A stretch of 64,000 nucleotides of DNA, from assembly GCA_039583875.1 (NCBI GenBank), contig CM077164.1, forward strand, positions 66,557,628-66,621,627, given 5' to 3'. This stretch comes from Platanthera guangdongensis. Its lineage: Eukaryota; Streptophyta; Magnoliopsida; Asparagales; Orchidaceae. The notes under the pieces were generated by a model. It searched no databases, was not told the DNA's origin, and saw only the letters and a program-made list of their open reading frames with translations. This document shows, piece after piece, positions 1 to 9,586 of this stretch. Position 1 is the stretch's first letter; every line of letters starts with the position of its first letter. The translations under genes were made by a program, and so were the position numbers.

Positions 1-1697
1 GATCACAAGAGCCTGAAGTACATATTGGAGCAGAAAGACTTGAATATGCGACAGCGAAGGTGGTTGGAGTTCCTCGGGGACTACACCTTTGAGATTCACT
101 ATACTCCCGTGAAGGGGAATGTTGTCGCGAATGCCTTGAGTCAGAGAGCTCCGACAAGGGCGAGCTGGTTGCAGTGGCATTATGAATGTCTCATCCAGGA
201 GCTGGAAGCGTTAGAGATTTCTTGTGTTGACAAGAATTCCATTGCCAATGCATATTTGAACAGGACGGAGGTGCAATGTGACCTTGCGGACCGAGTTCGA
301 CGGGCAACGGAGTTGGATGAAGATCTCCTATGCTATGCGAAAGCTGGGCGAGAAGGAAAGTTCTCCTGGGATGACAGTCTTTTGCGGAAAGAAGGTCATT
401 TGTGCGTCCCAAATATGGGTAAATTGAGGGAAGAAATGTTGTATGAAGCACATTATACGAAGTACTCAATCCACCCAGGGACATGAAGATGTTCTGAGAT
501 ATGAAAAAGCTCTTTTGGTGGCCAGGGATAAAGAAAGATGTTGCTCTTTATGTGGCCAAATGCCAAACCTGTGCTACGGTGAAGGCGGAATGCCAGAAAC
601 CAGGCGATTATTTGAAGTAGTTGCCGATTCCAAAGTGGAAATTTGACGATATTTCCATGGATTACTTGCACGGGTTGCTGAGATCTCAGTGAAGGAATGA
701 TTCTATCTGGATGATTGTCGATCGGCTAACAAAAGTGGCACACTTACTCCTGAACAGGCGGGAAGATTCAGTAGAAAGTTTGGCAAAGTTGTACGTGGAA
801 CAGATTGTACGACTTTACGGTGTTCCTCAGAGCATCGTGACTGATCGAGATGGACGATTCACGTCAAATGATTGTAGGCTAGTTCACCAGCTGTTGGGCA
901 TGAAGTTGACTTTTAGTACGACCATTCATCCCCAAACAGATGGGCAAACTAAATGAACCAACAGAACAATGGAGGACATGCTCCGAATGTGCGCCCTAGA
1001 TTTTGGAAAGAGATGGGAAGATCATCTCTATAGGGTGGAGTTTGCTTATAATAACAGCTACCAGGCGAGCATCAGGATGGCACCATATAAAGCTCTATAT
1101 GGAAGGAAGTGTCGTACTTCCTTGGCTTGGGTAGAAGCGGGCGAAGCTAGAGTTTATAATCGTAATGAAGTTGATGAAGTAAACTAGACCATTCGTGCTA
1201 TTCGAGAGAGGCTACTCATAGCCCAAGATCATCAAGCGAAGTACTACAACGCCAAGAACCGGAACGTGGAGTTCACGGTAGGTGATTGGGTCTACTTGAA
1301 GATCAAGCCCTTCAAAGGCGTATCCAGGATTCGACGTTTGAAAAAGTTGAGTCCAAGATATTTGGGTCCATTTGAAGTGGTTGAGCGAATCGGAGAAGCT
1401 GCATATCGGCTAGCTCTTTTGGCAGACTTCGGTGGACTACATGATGTGTTTCACATCTCGGTGCTTCGAAAGGCTGTTAAAGATCCAGCTCAAGTGATCA
1501 CGGATGATCGTGTGCCGGTGGAGTATGGGCTAACAACGAGAGTTAGACCCATTCAGATCGAGGATCGAGCCGAGAAACATTTGAGGAACAAGACGGTCGG
1601 GATGGTTAAAGTTTGGTATGACAACTGCGGTCATGAAGAGCTTACATGGGAGCGAGAGCAGACCATGCGAGATGAATTTCCCGAGCTGTTTCTGTAA
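1..1697 (+). pseudogene. pol: Gypsy pol fragment: RNase H end, integrase, chromodomain-like tail
   Basis: Domains in order: RNase H C-terminus (DHKSLKY at the window edge, then a linker ending ANALSQRA), integrase zinc-finger region (HPGT, WWPG, CQTC), the catalytic core with MDYL, TDRDGRF and DGQTK, then the GPFEVVERIG and LHDVFHISVLRK segments, and a chromodomain-like tail ending WEREQTMRDEFPELFL before TAA at 1695-1697. Integrase would join cDNA to chromosomal DNA and the tail would bind chromatin. It is broken: a frameshift lies near 482, and stops lie at 495-497, 618-620, 690-692, 954-956 and 1185-1187. Most stops sit where the family has Arg or Gln, consistent with CGA to TGA and CAG to TAG changes. 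It is clearly non-functional. Confidence 0.9.
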
Positions 1698-1802
1698 CTG
1701 AGTGGATAGTGAAAAGTTATTGTAACAAGAAATTTTGATGTTATGACTTTTTAGTTGTTGATTGCCTTCCTGTGTGCAAATTTCGAGGATGAAATTTCTG
1801 GT

Positions 1803-1815
1803 AGGCGGGGAGGGT
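1803..1815 (+). other. Polypurine tract of Gypsy K
   Basis: A G-rich run (aggcggggaggg) lies directly before the LTR start TGTAACA. This is where plus-strand DNA synthesis would be primed. The adjacency fixes the LTR start at 1816. Confidence 0.7.
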
Positions 1816-1854
1816 TGTAACAGCCCAATTTTTTCAGCAGGCAAAATATTGGGT

Positions 1855-2520
1855 GACACGGCCTGGGACACGGGCGTGTCCCAGGGAGTGTTCTGCTCGG
1901 GTGCGGAGCCGTCGCGAGTTTGACGAAAAATACGTTCGACGAAGTGTTCGGGAGGAACACGCCTCTTGTCACGGGCGTGACCTAGGGCGTGACCTCCCCT
2001 GTTGACACTCGAGTTCTTTGGTCGACGAACTGCGCTCGACATTCGTCGAGTATGGGGTACACGACCTATGACACGGGCGTGTCATAGGGTGTATTCCTCT
2101 ATGTCGAGTGGTCGGCATTTTTCTCTCGAGTAGGTGGAAAAGTACTCGAGTAGGGGGGGGGGTGCCACAGGCGTGTCATCCCTGTGACACGGGCGTGTTC
2201 GATCCGAGTACTCGAGTAGTTGGTTTTATCTCGAGTAAGTCCTCTCGAGTAGGTCTCGAGTGGGTGACTCGCCCCGTGTCACGGGCGTGTCGGTCATCTG
2301 ACATGGGCATGTCATAGCTAACTACTCGAGTAGTCCTCTCGAGTAGGTCGTGAAGATGACTCGAGTGAGGTACACGCCCTATGTCACGGGCATGACCTGG
2401 CCGTCACGGGCGTGTACCCTGGGCGTGACCTGTTTTGGGATAAGGCGGTTGATAAGTCGGTTTGTGCACCGCTTAGTGTGACACGGCCTGTGACACGGGC
2501 GTTTCACAGGCCGTGTCGGA
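1855..2520. repeat. Covarying ACACGGGCGTGT palindromes and TACTCGAGTA motifs
   Basis: About ten copies of a GG-centred near-palindrome (arms ...ACACG / CGTGT...) alternate with CTCGAGTA motifs. Complementarity extends past the common core with different arm sequences: 1862-1885 has CCTGGGACACG paired with CGTGTCCCAGG, and 2065-2088 has CCTATGACACG paired with CGTGTCATAGG. At 2481-2516 the arms reach 17 nt with one mismatch. Shorter versions with GTCACG/CGTGAC arms occur near 1968. Confidence 0.85.
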
Positions 2521-3088
2521 CCCGAAAAATGATTTTATGGGTTTTCGTGGCCGTCCATTCTTCTTCAGCTGGGATATAACAGCTGAGAGCCTTCCCTGTT
2601 TCCTTAAGGCCGAAAAGTGAGAAGTAAGAATCATTTTTATTTTGCCTTCATCTTTCTAAACTTCTAAAGGGAGAAAGGGAAAGGAAGAAGGAGGAAGAAG
2701 AAGAGGGGCTGATCTCTAGTGGGGCTTGAGAGTGTCAAGCTGAGATTCGAGGCCATCGTTGCGGAGGAAAAGCTTTTGCAGTTCTTTCGAGCCAGCTAGG
2801 AGTTCATGGCACCGAAATGGTCTTCAAGTGTAACGACCTTTCTTCTTAGCCATGTGAAGGCTTCCTTTTTGGCATATACATGATTCCCCCACCAAAGGGT
2901 GGCTGATGTTGGGAGTCTTTTGGGCGGATTCATGGAATCCGCTTTGTTGGCATATAGATCCGGAAATGGAGTACAGAATAGGCATGTTGTGTGAAGCCCA
3001 TCTGGATAGATTGGTATGGATTGGTGATGTTGCATACGAATCGGAGAAGACTCCGTGATAAACGCGTAATTTTTGAGTCAACGGGTTG

Positions 3089-3410
3089 GACCTGTGAAAG
3101 AAAGCAGCAAGAAGTACTAGAATGGTAGTCTAGGAAAATACCCGTAGAATGCTTGTGCTGCTTGTGCTGCTTGTGCTGTTGGGTTCGACCTGTGAAAGGA
3201 AGTAACGGGAAGTAATGGATTGGAATTCCAGGAAATACCCTTTTGTAATGCTTAATGTTCATGGGGACTCCACCTATGAAGAGAGTAACATGAAGTACTA
3301 GCGTGGTAGCCAGGAAAGACCCCTCACATTTGTGATATTTGCGGTGTCCACCTGCGAAGAGAGTAGCAGGAACTACTGGTGTGCCCAGGAATGACCCGCT
3401 AATATTGTGA
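3089..3410. repeat. Four imperfect tandem units in Gypsy K LTR
   Basis: Units beginning ACCTGTGAAAG or a variant start near 3091, 3189, 3273 and 3351, spaced about 98, 84 and 78 bp. Each carries a GTA(G/A)CA...GAA(G/C)TACT block and a CAGGAA(A/T) block before an ACCC run. They make minus-strand frames open here, but nothing recognisable is encoded. Confidence 0.6.
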
Positions 3411-3528
3411 TATGAATGGGTGTAAGAGAAATACCCAGGCTTGAATGCCAGAACAGGATTGGTGAGACCGACCCGCGCCTTTTGTAGCCGCGAGTACGCC
3501 ATACTCGGTGATGGCAAGGTGATTTGAG

Positions 3529-3573
3529 CAACGGGGGTGGTGGGGGGGGTGGGGGGGGGGTGGGGGGGTGGAG
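3529..3573 (+). other. Long G-run, potential G-quadruplex
   Basis: From about 3531 the plus strand is almost pure G, with G-tracts of 5, 8, 10 and 7 separated mostly by single T. This meets the usual four-tract G-quadruplex pattern on the transcribed (sense) strand of the LTR. Such runs are also prone to assembly error. Confidence 0.7.
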
Positions 3574-4435
3574 GATCCGACCTGCGTTATGTCCGTCCGA
3601 CGTGAGACCAGAAGGTGCGGTCTGTTGGAGCGCATAGAGATAGTCGTAGGACTGCGTACCATGACACAATGGGGGGATACAGGCCAATCCTGGTGCATTA
3701 CGACTAGAACTCCGGCTGCATGAAATGGAGTAAATGCTCAAGTGATTTACCGTTGGGCTGTGACCCTGATACGGTGGTGGGCAACTGAGTTGCAAGAATG
3801 TGCCCTGAGTGTAGACTGTCGGGTCGGGTGGCTGACGGTTGTATGGCATGTGTGCGTGAAAGAACATATATATATATACATGCTTGTGATATGCTATGCC
3901 TGCAGGGAAGAGTACAGCTGCCCCGAGAAAGGGGTAGGGTCGTTATAATTTGGTCAGCTGTATGCTGACCACTGCCTTTGTTTGCCACCATTGGGTGGAT
4001 TGTCCCTGTACAGGTGCTGGAGAGCCAAGCCAGATGAAAAAGGGTTGATGTCCCTGCTGCTTTAGCTGCTGCTGCTGCTATTAGCCCTCGAAGGCTAATT
4101 TGGATATAGTGTTATGTTTTCTTTTGATGTGGCCGGCCTGCGTACTAATGTTTGGGCCACTGTTTGAAAGCTCTGAAAGGCCATAAGTCCAACTCTATAT
4201 GTTTGTTGTAAGACATTCCTATAATGTATAAAATGTGGAGTTTTTATATGTTGGACATTCAAGTGAGGAGTTCAATTGTAGTGTTATAGGCTTCCGCTAG
4301 AATGCAATGTAGTAGGTGCGCTGCGCTACTCTGGTATCACTCCGTAGCTTCATCGTCTGTTTTGTGGTATATGTTGTGGGGCCCCGACCGGCTCTTCTAG
4401 TATATATTATATGAACAGATGGGGTTTTTACAGGC

Positions 4436-4960
4436 TGTGTCGACACCAGAAGCAATCATGTCGACACTTGGGAAAGACTGTGTCGACACCAGAAGGACTT
4501 GTGTCGACACTCAGAATATCTGTCGACACTAACTCTGTCAACAGTAGAAGGACTTGTTTCGACACCCAGAACATCTGTCGACACCAACTATGTTAACAGC
4601 AGAAGTACTTGTGTCGACACCCAGAACATATGTTGAAACTAACTCTACAACACTAGAAGGACTTGTGTCGACACCCAGAACATCTGTCGACACCAACTCT
4701 GTCAACACTAGAAGAAATTATGTCGACACACATAAGACTTGTCAACATCAACTGTGTCGACACCAGAGGCAATTGTGTCAACACACAGAACAATTAGTCG
4801 ACACACTTCAGTTTTCTGTTAACACATCAACTTTGTCAAGACTAGAAAAAATTGTGTCGACATACTGAACATCAGTCGACACACTTCAGTTTTCTGTTAA
4901 CACATCAACTTTGTCACGACAAGAAGGAATTGTGTTGACATATAGGACTTATGTCGACAC
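4436..4960 (+). repeat. TGTCGACA minisatellite-like cluster
   Basis: About twenty copies of GTGTCGACAC or decayed forms (TGTCAACA, TGTTGACA) are separated by 15-25 bp linkers such as CAGAAGGACTT. The core is palindromic and contains CpG. The equivalent region is shorter in LTR1, LTR2 and LTR3. Confidence 0.85.
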
Positions 4961-6134
4961 ATTTTACAGAAGCTGTTTCAAGAAGTTAATTCAAAATCTC
5001 AGGTAGACGAACCAAGTTCTCAGGTCGACGATTTCTGGCTACTTCAGCATGTCATCCCAGAAAATGTCTAAGTCCAGAAACACTTCACTGAACTCAGCTC
5101 GATGAAGTCAATTCTCAGCTCGACGAACTTGATGTACAGGAAGGGCAAAGTTCTAGAGAATGAAGTTATGTTTTCAGCTCGACGATCTTGGAACTCAGCT
5201 CGAGGAACAGAAGTCAACTGGTCGACGTACACAGCTCAGCTCGATGAAATCTGTTATCTATTCGACGAATTCAGACTTAGTCATTTTCATCCTTCTATCC
5301 CTTTCCTAATGCAATAATTCTTGAGTAATTAATGCTAAAATATTCTCTGAATATTACCGTTAGACGGATCATTAATTATGGTCTTCATCACGGTTATTGC
5401 TTGCCATTTTTTCATGGGACAGTTGGGGAAATTATTCAATGCCAAATATTTTCCAGCCGTCAGCATTAACTACAGAAGAATTTCAAATTCCAAAGGAAAA
5501 CTGAATTGGAAAATATAAAAGAGATTTTTCTCTTTTCCTGTAGTAGTAAAGAAAGAAGTGAAGTAATAACTTAGTCAGAGAATGGGAATACATGAATCAG
5601 TCTGCAATAAGGATTCTCTCTGGACAGAATACTGATACAGACATACAAGCCCTAGACAAGAAGCACATAAGTTATCTGAAGAAGAACAATAACTCACTAT
5701 CAAGAGTCTTCATTCTTCAACTCTCCAGGACACTTCAAAGGACAACATCAATTCCATCTGTCAAGAAGTTCCTGAAGAACTATTCTGGTCAAAGCTTAAA
5801 GTTTGAAGACCTACACCCTGAAGCAAAGCTCCTGTTTTTCCCTGAACCATTCAATATCTCAGGGGGAGCTATTTGTTGAAATCATATCCACTAAGTCTTC
5901 TCAGTTGTATATTGAGAAAGAGAAAAGCTCATCAATCTCTCACCCCCACTATGTAAAGGGTTATAACTCCCTTCAAAAGTTATTCCTGGTTACAAGTCAC
6001 CTGATCAAAAGACTTGAGGTTTGGTTTTTGAGCACCTGATCAAAAGCTCATTGGTGTCAGGCAGCTGATCAAAAATCTGAGTGGATTCCTACCAGGGTGG
6101 TAGAAGAGTGGCTGTACCCAGGTTGGGGAACCAC

Positions 6135-6140
6135 TATAAA
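6135..6140 (+). promoter_or_regulatory. Putative TATA box of LTR I
   Basis: TATAAA lies in the block AACCACTATAAA, followed by CTTGTGTCGTCTG. The same block recurs in all the A/B/C LTRs and, modified, in F, while sequence around it differs. It is the most likely core promoter. Confidence 0.55.
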
Positions 6141-6335
6141 TTTCTTGTGTCGTCTGTTTAACCTTTCTTCATGTTCTTGCAGTGGCTGTGATAGTTAGTT
6201 TTACTTTGTTTGCATTTTAATTTATTTCTTATAGCACTAGGACTAAATTGATTTAGCTAAAAATTTTGTAAAATCTAAATACTCTATTCCCCCCCCCCCT
6301 TTCTAGAGTATTTTTGATCTAACTCCTCACTCTCA

Positions 6336-6349
6336 ATTGATATTAGAGG
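6336..6349 (+). other. Degenerate primer-binding site after LTR I
   Basis: ATTGATATTAGAGG directly follows the LTR end and resembles the TTGGTATCAGAGC initiator-Met tRNA site of the related elements with two changes. Internal sequence of I is lost by about 6380, where minus-strand Copia G begins. Confidence 0.6.
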
Positions 6350-6379
6350 TGAATTACCTTAACTATCAATTTCAGAAGC

Positions 6380-7578
6380 CCTAATCAAATATATGACTTT
6401 TCCTACTTAAAAAGTAGTGCACATGCAAGATAATAAGTCTAGATGAGTCCGAAAAACCCTATATAAATCACACTCATCAGCAACAAACTTAGTTATATAG
6501 GATTTTCCATTATTAAGCACATTGCATTTGCTCCCAGAAATTCTGAAATATGCATGGTTTGGTTTTCTGTCCTTCAATATCTCATAAGGAGTCTTTTTAT
6601 GGCTCTTGGTGATAGAAGACCTATTGAAGACATGACAAGCAGTATTTACTGCCGCAGTCCAGAAATATTCTGGGAGAGATTTGTCATTCAATAATGTCCT
6701 TGCAGCTTCTATGAGAGTCCTATTCTTCCTCCAGCAATCCTATTTTGCTGGAGTGTTCTTGGAGAGGAAAACTCTTGCTGAATCCTAAGTTCTTTACAAA
6801 ACTTTGTCATGCATTCAGATTGAAACTCAGTTCCATGATCACTTCTAATTCTGACAACAGAACTGTTTAAGTCATCCTATATTTGTTTAACAAATGTCTT
6901 GAAGACATCAGGGGTTTTAGACTATTTTCCTTAAAAAGAAAAGCTAAGTAAATCTGGAAAAGTCATCAGCAACCATAAAGGTGTAGACTTTCCTACCAAG
7001 ACTATGAACTGGCATAGGACCAAACAAGTCCATATGCATGAGGTATAAACACCTCATAAAGTCTTTGGTTTTAATTCTTTTGAAAGAAGCTTTGGTGTGC
7101 TTTCCTTTTTGACATGCAGAGTAAATTCTCTCCTTAGTGCATTTTATGTTAGGACCATTCCTCACTAGCTCTTTACTGAAGAGCTTGCCCGTGGTCTTAT
7201 AGTTTAAATGAGCTAGCCTCTTGTGCCATTTGACACAGTGTGAGGCTTTCTCATTTGCAACTAGGAATATGGGAGAGTCTGAATTTACACAAAGAAAATT
7301 TAAACAGTACAAATTCCCACTCTGAGTGCCTGTCAAGATGACCTCTTGGTCACTTGACTTCTTAATATGACACTCATCCTTGTGGAATGAAATGTCATAG
7401 CCAAGATCACATAGTTGGCTTATGCTTATAAGGTTTTGTTGCAACCCTTCCACATAAGCCACTTTTGTGAAAGTGACTAAGCCATTTGAGATCTTACCAT
7501 AACCTCTGGTAATCCCTTTTTTTGATCCACCAAAGATCACCTTGGTCAATCCTTCACTGGAATGAAATCCCTGAAAAA
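6380..7578 (-). pseudogene. pol: Copia G pol fragment (protease end, integrase)
   Basis: Read leftward: TKVIFGGSKKG and NLISISQLCD (protease/pre-integrase linker), HKRLAHLNYK and CQKGKHTK (integrase zinc finger), MDLFGPM...VADDFSRFT (start of the catalytic core), then, after decay near 6700-6940, LPEYFWTAAVNTACHVFNRSS...TPYEILKDRKP (integrase end). The middle of the core, including the second Asp and the Glu, is shifted or stopped. Upstream parts are cut at 7578 by the LTR of Copia F; downstream RT is absent. It is a non-functional remnant. Confidence 0.82.
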
Positions 7579-9379
7579 TGTTTAAGTTATCTAACTAAAT
7601 CACCTAGAGGGGGGTGAATAGGTGAGTTCTGCGTCTTTTTGGGGAATAAAAATTGAACGAGCGATGCACAGAAAAATACAAGCATACACAGACGACACAA
7701 ATAATTATAGTGGTTCACAACCTTGGGTACATCCACTATCCACCTCATCGATCTAGCAACTCACTAGACTCTGCTACTCCACTATTTTAGGACTGAAAAT
7801 AATCCTACCACTCGAAATAAAGTTCCCACAACTCGATCCTTCAAAATTGGATCTACAATCAGAAGAGAAACTTCCTACAAATAACTCAGAGAACAAAGCT
7901 CCTACACTCGTAGAATAATCTCCTACAAGAATAAAATGAAATACAAAGAAATACAAACAATATTAATCTCAGATATGAAAACTTCAGCCCTTCTTCTTAC
8001 TTGAACTTTGAAACTCTGTCAGAAATAGATTGAAGAAGACACGGCTAAATCTCTGGATCTGAAAATTCTGGACTTAGCATGATCAAGAAAAGAATCTGTC
8101 GATGTAGAAGATCTTGATCTATTGAATCGCTTGCTTTGAATCTGTGGATCAAAAGCAGAATGGTGATGAAGACGATGAATAACGGCGACTTCTGATTTTG
8201 GAAAGAGAATGAACGATTCAGAATAGTTAGGTTTTTCTTCTTAGGGTTGGTCGATTATGATAAGACCTTTTATAGGACTTACCTAACGGTCATAATCATT
8301 TTAAATGCATGACACGTGGACCAATCAAGCAGTAATAACATTTGAAATCACGTCTATCGAAACTTAGAAAAAATTCAGAAAACAGTACAATATTTTTCTA
8401 GAGGAATAATAGTACTCGAGAAAATGTTTTCTGATTCTCGAGAAGAATGATGAGGATCTCAAGAAAAACACTTAGTAAAAATGTGGAGATGGAAATCAAC
8501 TATCTCGAGAATGAAGGAAAGTACTCGAGAAAAATAAAGTTTTGTTCTCAAGAACAATCATTCTGGTACTCAAAAACAAAGAAGTATTTCGAGAACAAAT
8601 GTCTTGCTCTGGAGAAAATATTCTAGGTCTCGAGAAAAATTTCCTGCTTCTCGAGAACTAAACATAGCCTTCTCGAGAAAAATATTTTGCTTCTCGAGAA
8701 AAGACTTGGTAAAAATATGAATGAGGAATATAGGCATCTTGAGAAAAATAAGTACTTGAGAAAAATGAACTTCTGTTCTCGAGAAAATTATTTTATTACT
8801 CGAGAAGAGAATCTGTTACTCGAGAAATGTCTTCTGGTTCTCGAGAAGTAATACTGACCTTCTCGAGAAATAACATGTGGCTTCTCGAGAAAAGACTTAG
8901 AAAAATATTCTGTCTGGAAAAGAAGTAACTCAAGAAGGAAAGTCATTGAGTACTCGAGTACACATGGCTTTCTCGAGAACAGCACTAAGCTTTCTCGAGA
9001 ACTGCTTCTGCAACTCGAGTTCATGACAAGACTCACTCGAGAATAAACATAAGTTCTACTCAAGTATAAACTGTCCTACTCGAGAAAAATACTTAAGAGT
9101 TTTCATAAAAATCTGTAAACTTAATTTCTTCAAGATATACAGCTGCCAACTTTTCTCCCATGCCTTTAGTGCTTGAAAAAGAAGTGTGTCCCAATAGAGA
9201 GGCTACACATGAGTCAACATAATGGATCACACAATGAGGGATTACATTGTATGGTCCTGTGTTTGGTGATTCATTGTAGACTAACATTGGTCTACACTTG
9301 GCAATTATATCCTGCAAACATTCAACTATAAAGGGAGACTTCATACAAATCTGGGTTATTATGGATGCAAAACCCAACA
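7579..9379 (-). repeat. 3' LTR of Copia F (1.8 kb)
   Basis: In element orientation it begins TGTTGGGTTTTGC, right after the PPT, and ends ...AACTTAAACA against G sequence. The LTR-end hairpin lies at 7601-7624 and a TATA-like ATAATTATAG block at 7701-7710. Frames at 8788-9063 and 9093-9410 are not genes. Confidence 0.85.
8400..9090. repeat. TTCTCGAGAA palindrome cluster in F LTR
   Basis: More than twenty copies of CTCGAGAA or TACTCGAG (XhoI-site core) recur every 15-40 bp across the U3 part of the LTR. Decayed forms such as CTCAAGAA and CTTGAGAA are mixed in. A smaller cluster recurs in the internal spacer at 12286-12540. Confidence 0.85.
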
Positions 9380-9394
9380 ATCTCCCCCTATTTG
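9380..9394 (-). other. Polypurine tract of Copia F
   Basis: On the minus strand CAAATAGGGGGAGAT abuts the LTR start TGTTGGG. It is nearly the same PPT as in elements A, B and C. Confidence 0.75.
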
Positions 9395-9586
9395 TAGAAG
9401 TCAGAACCATCTACACTGAGGTGAATTATATCAAGATAAACAAGTAAAGAAACTAATAACCATGAGAAATAGAAGAAAAGATTTAATATAGAAAAGTTAG
9501 ATCAGCAAAACTAAAGGTTTATATTTATAGAAATTGTCCAAGAGAATTCAATTCCACAAGATTTCAAAAATTGAATTTTCTGACCA

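Larger units (their letters stand above)
1..4432 (+). mobile_element. Gypsy element K, 3' half (Tekay/Del-like chromovirus)
   Basis: The visible part runs from the end of RNase H through integrase and a chromodomain-like tail to a polypurine tract and one LTR; the rest lies left of the window. Protein motifs (HPGT, WWPG, VDRLTKVAH, TDRDGRF, HPQTDGQT) place it in Ty3/Gypsy, and the tail after integrase suggests a chromovirus. The right LTR end abuts Copia LTR I, which begins in mid-LTR, so K probably inserted into I. That cannot be confirmed because the left end is off-window. Confidence 0.88.
1816..4432 (+). repeat. 3' LTR of Gypsy K (about 2.6 kb)
   Basis: It begins TGTAACAGCCC after the PPT and ends ...TTTTTACA at 4432, where TGTCGACA-type Copia LTR sequence starts. 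No coding sequence is supported; several minus-strand frames over 2.8-4.0 kb are only open by chance. Inside are covarying palindromes (1855-2520), imperfect tandem units (3089-3410), a long G-run (3529-3573) and a TA repeat near 3868. The 3' boundary rests on the TG...CA rule, since no second copy is visible. Confidence 0.75.
4433..6335 (+). repeat. Copia LTR I, 5'-truncated
   Basis: This is the reverse complement of the LTR type at 24040-26140 and 15057-17113. In order it has the TGTCGACA cluster, TCGACGA motifs, the CTAACGG-type block near 5360, a CCCTGAA/CTCAGGGGGAG block near 5840-5870, GATCAAAAG repeats near 6005-6070, the TATA region, the C-run hairpin near 6278-6312, and the end ...CTCACTCTCA. 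The normal start (TGTTGGATCC) is missing at 4433, where the K LTR ends. Frames at 4554-4868 and 5592-6039 are LTR sequence, not genes. Confidence 0.82.

Noticed and set aside
2930..3991. Overlapping minus-strand frames of 95-195 codons in the K LTR
   Set aside because: They follow imperfect tandem LTR units and the G-run (poly-Pro), lie opposite to K transcription and resemble no family.
5592..6039. Two overlapping frames at 5592-5879 and 5803-6039 as a host gene
   Set aside because: The region is LTR I; the same sequence in the LTRs of A, B and C has no conserved frame.
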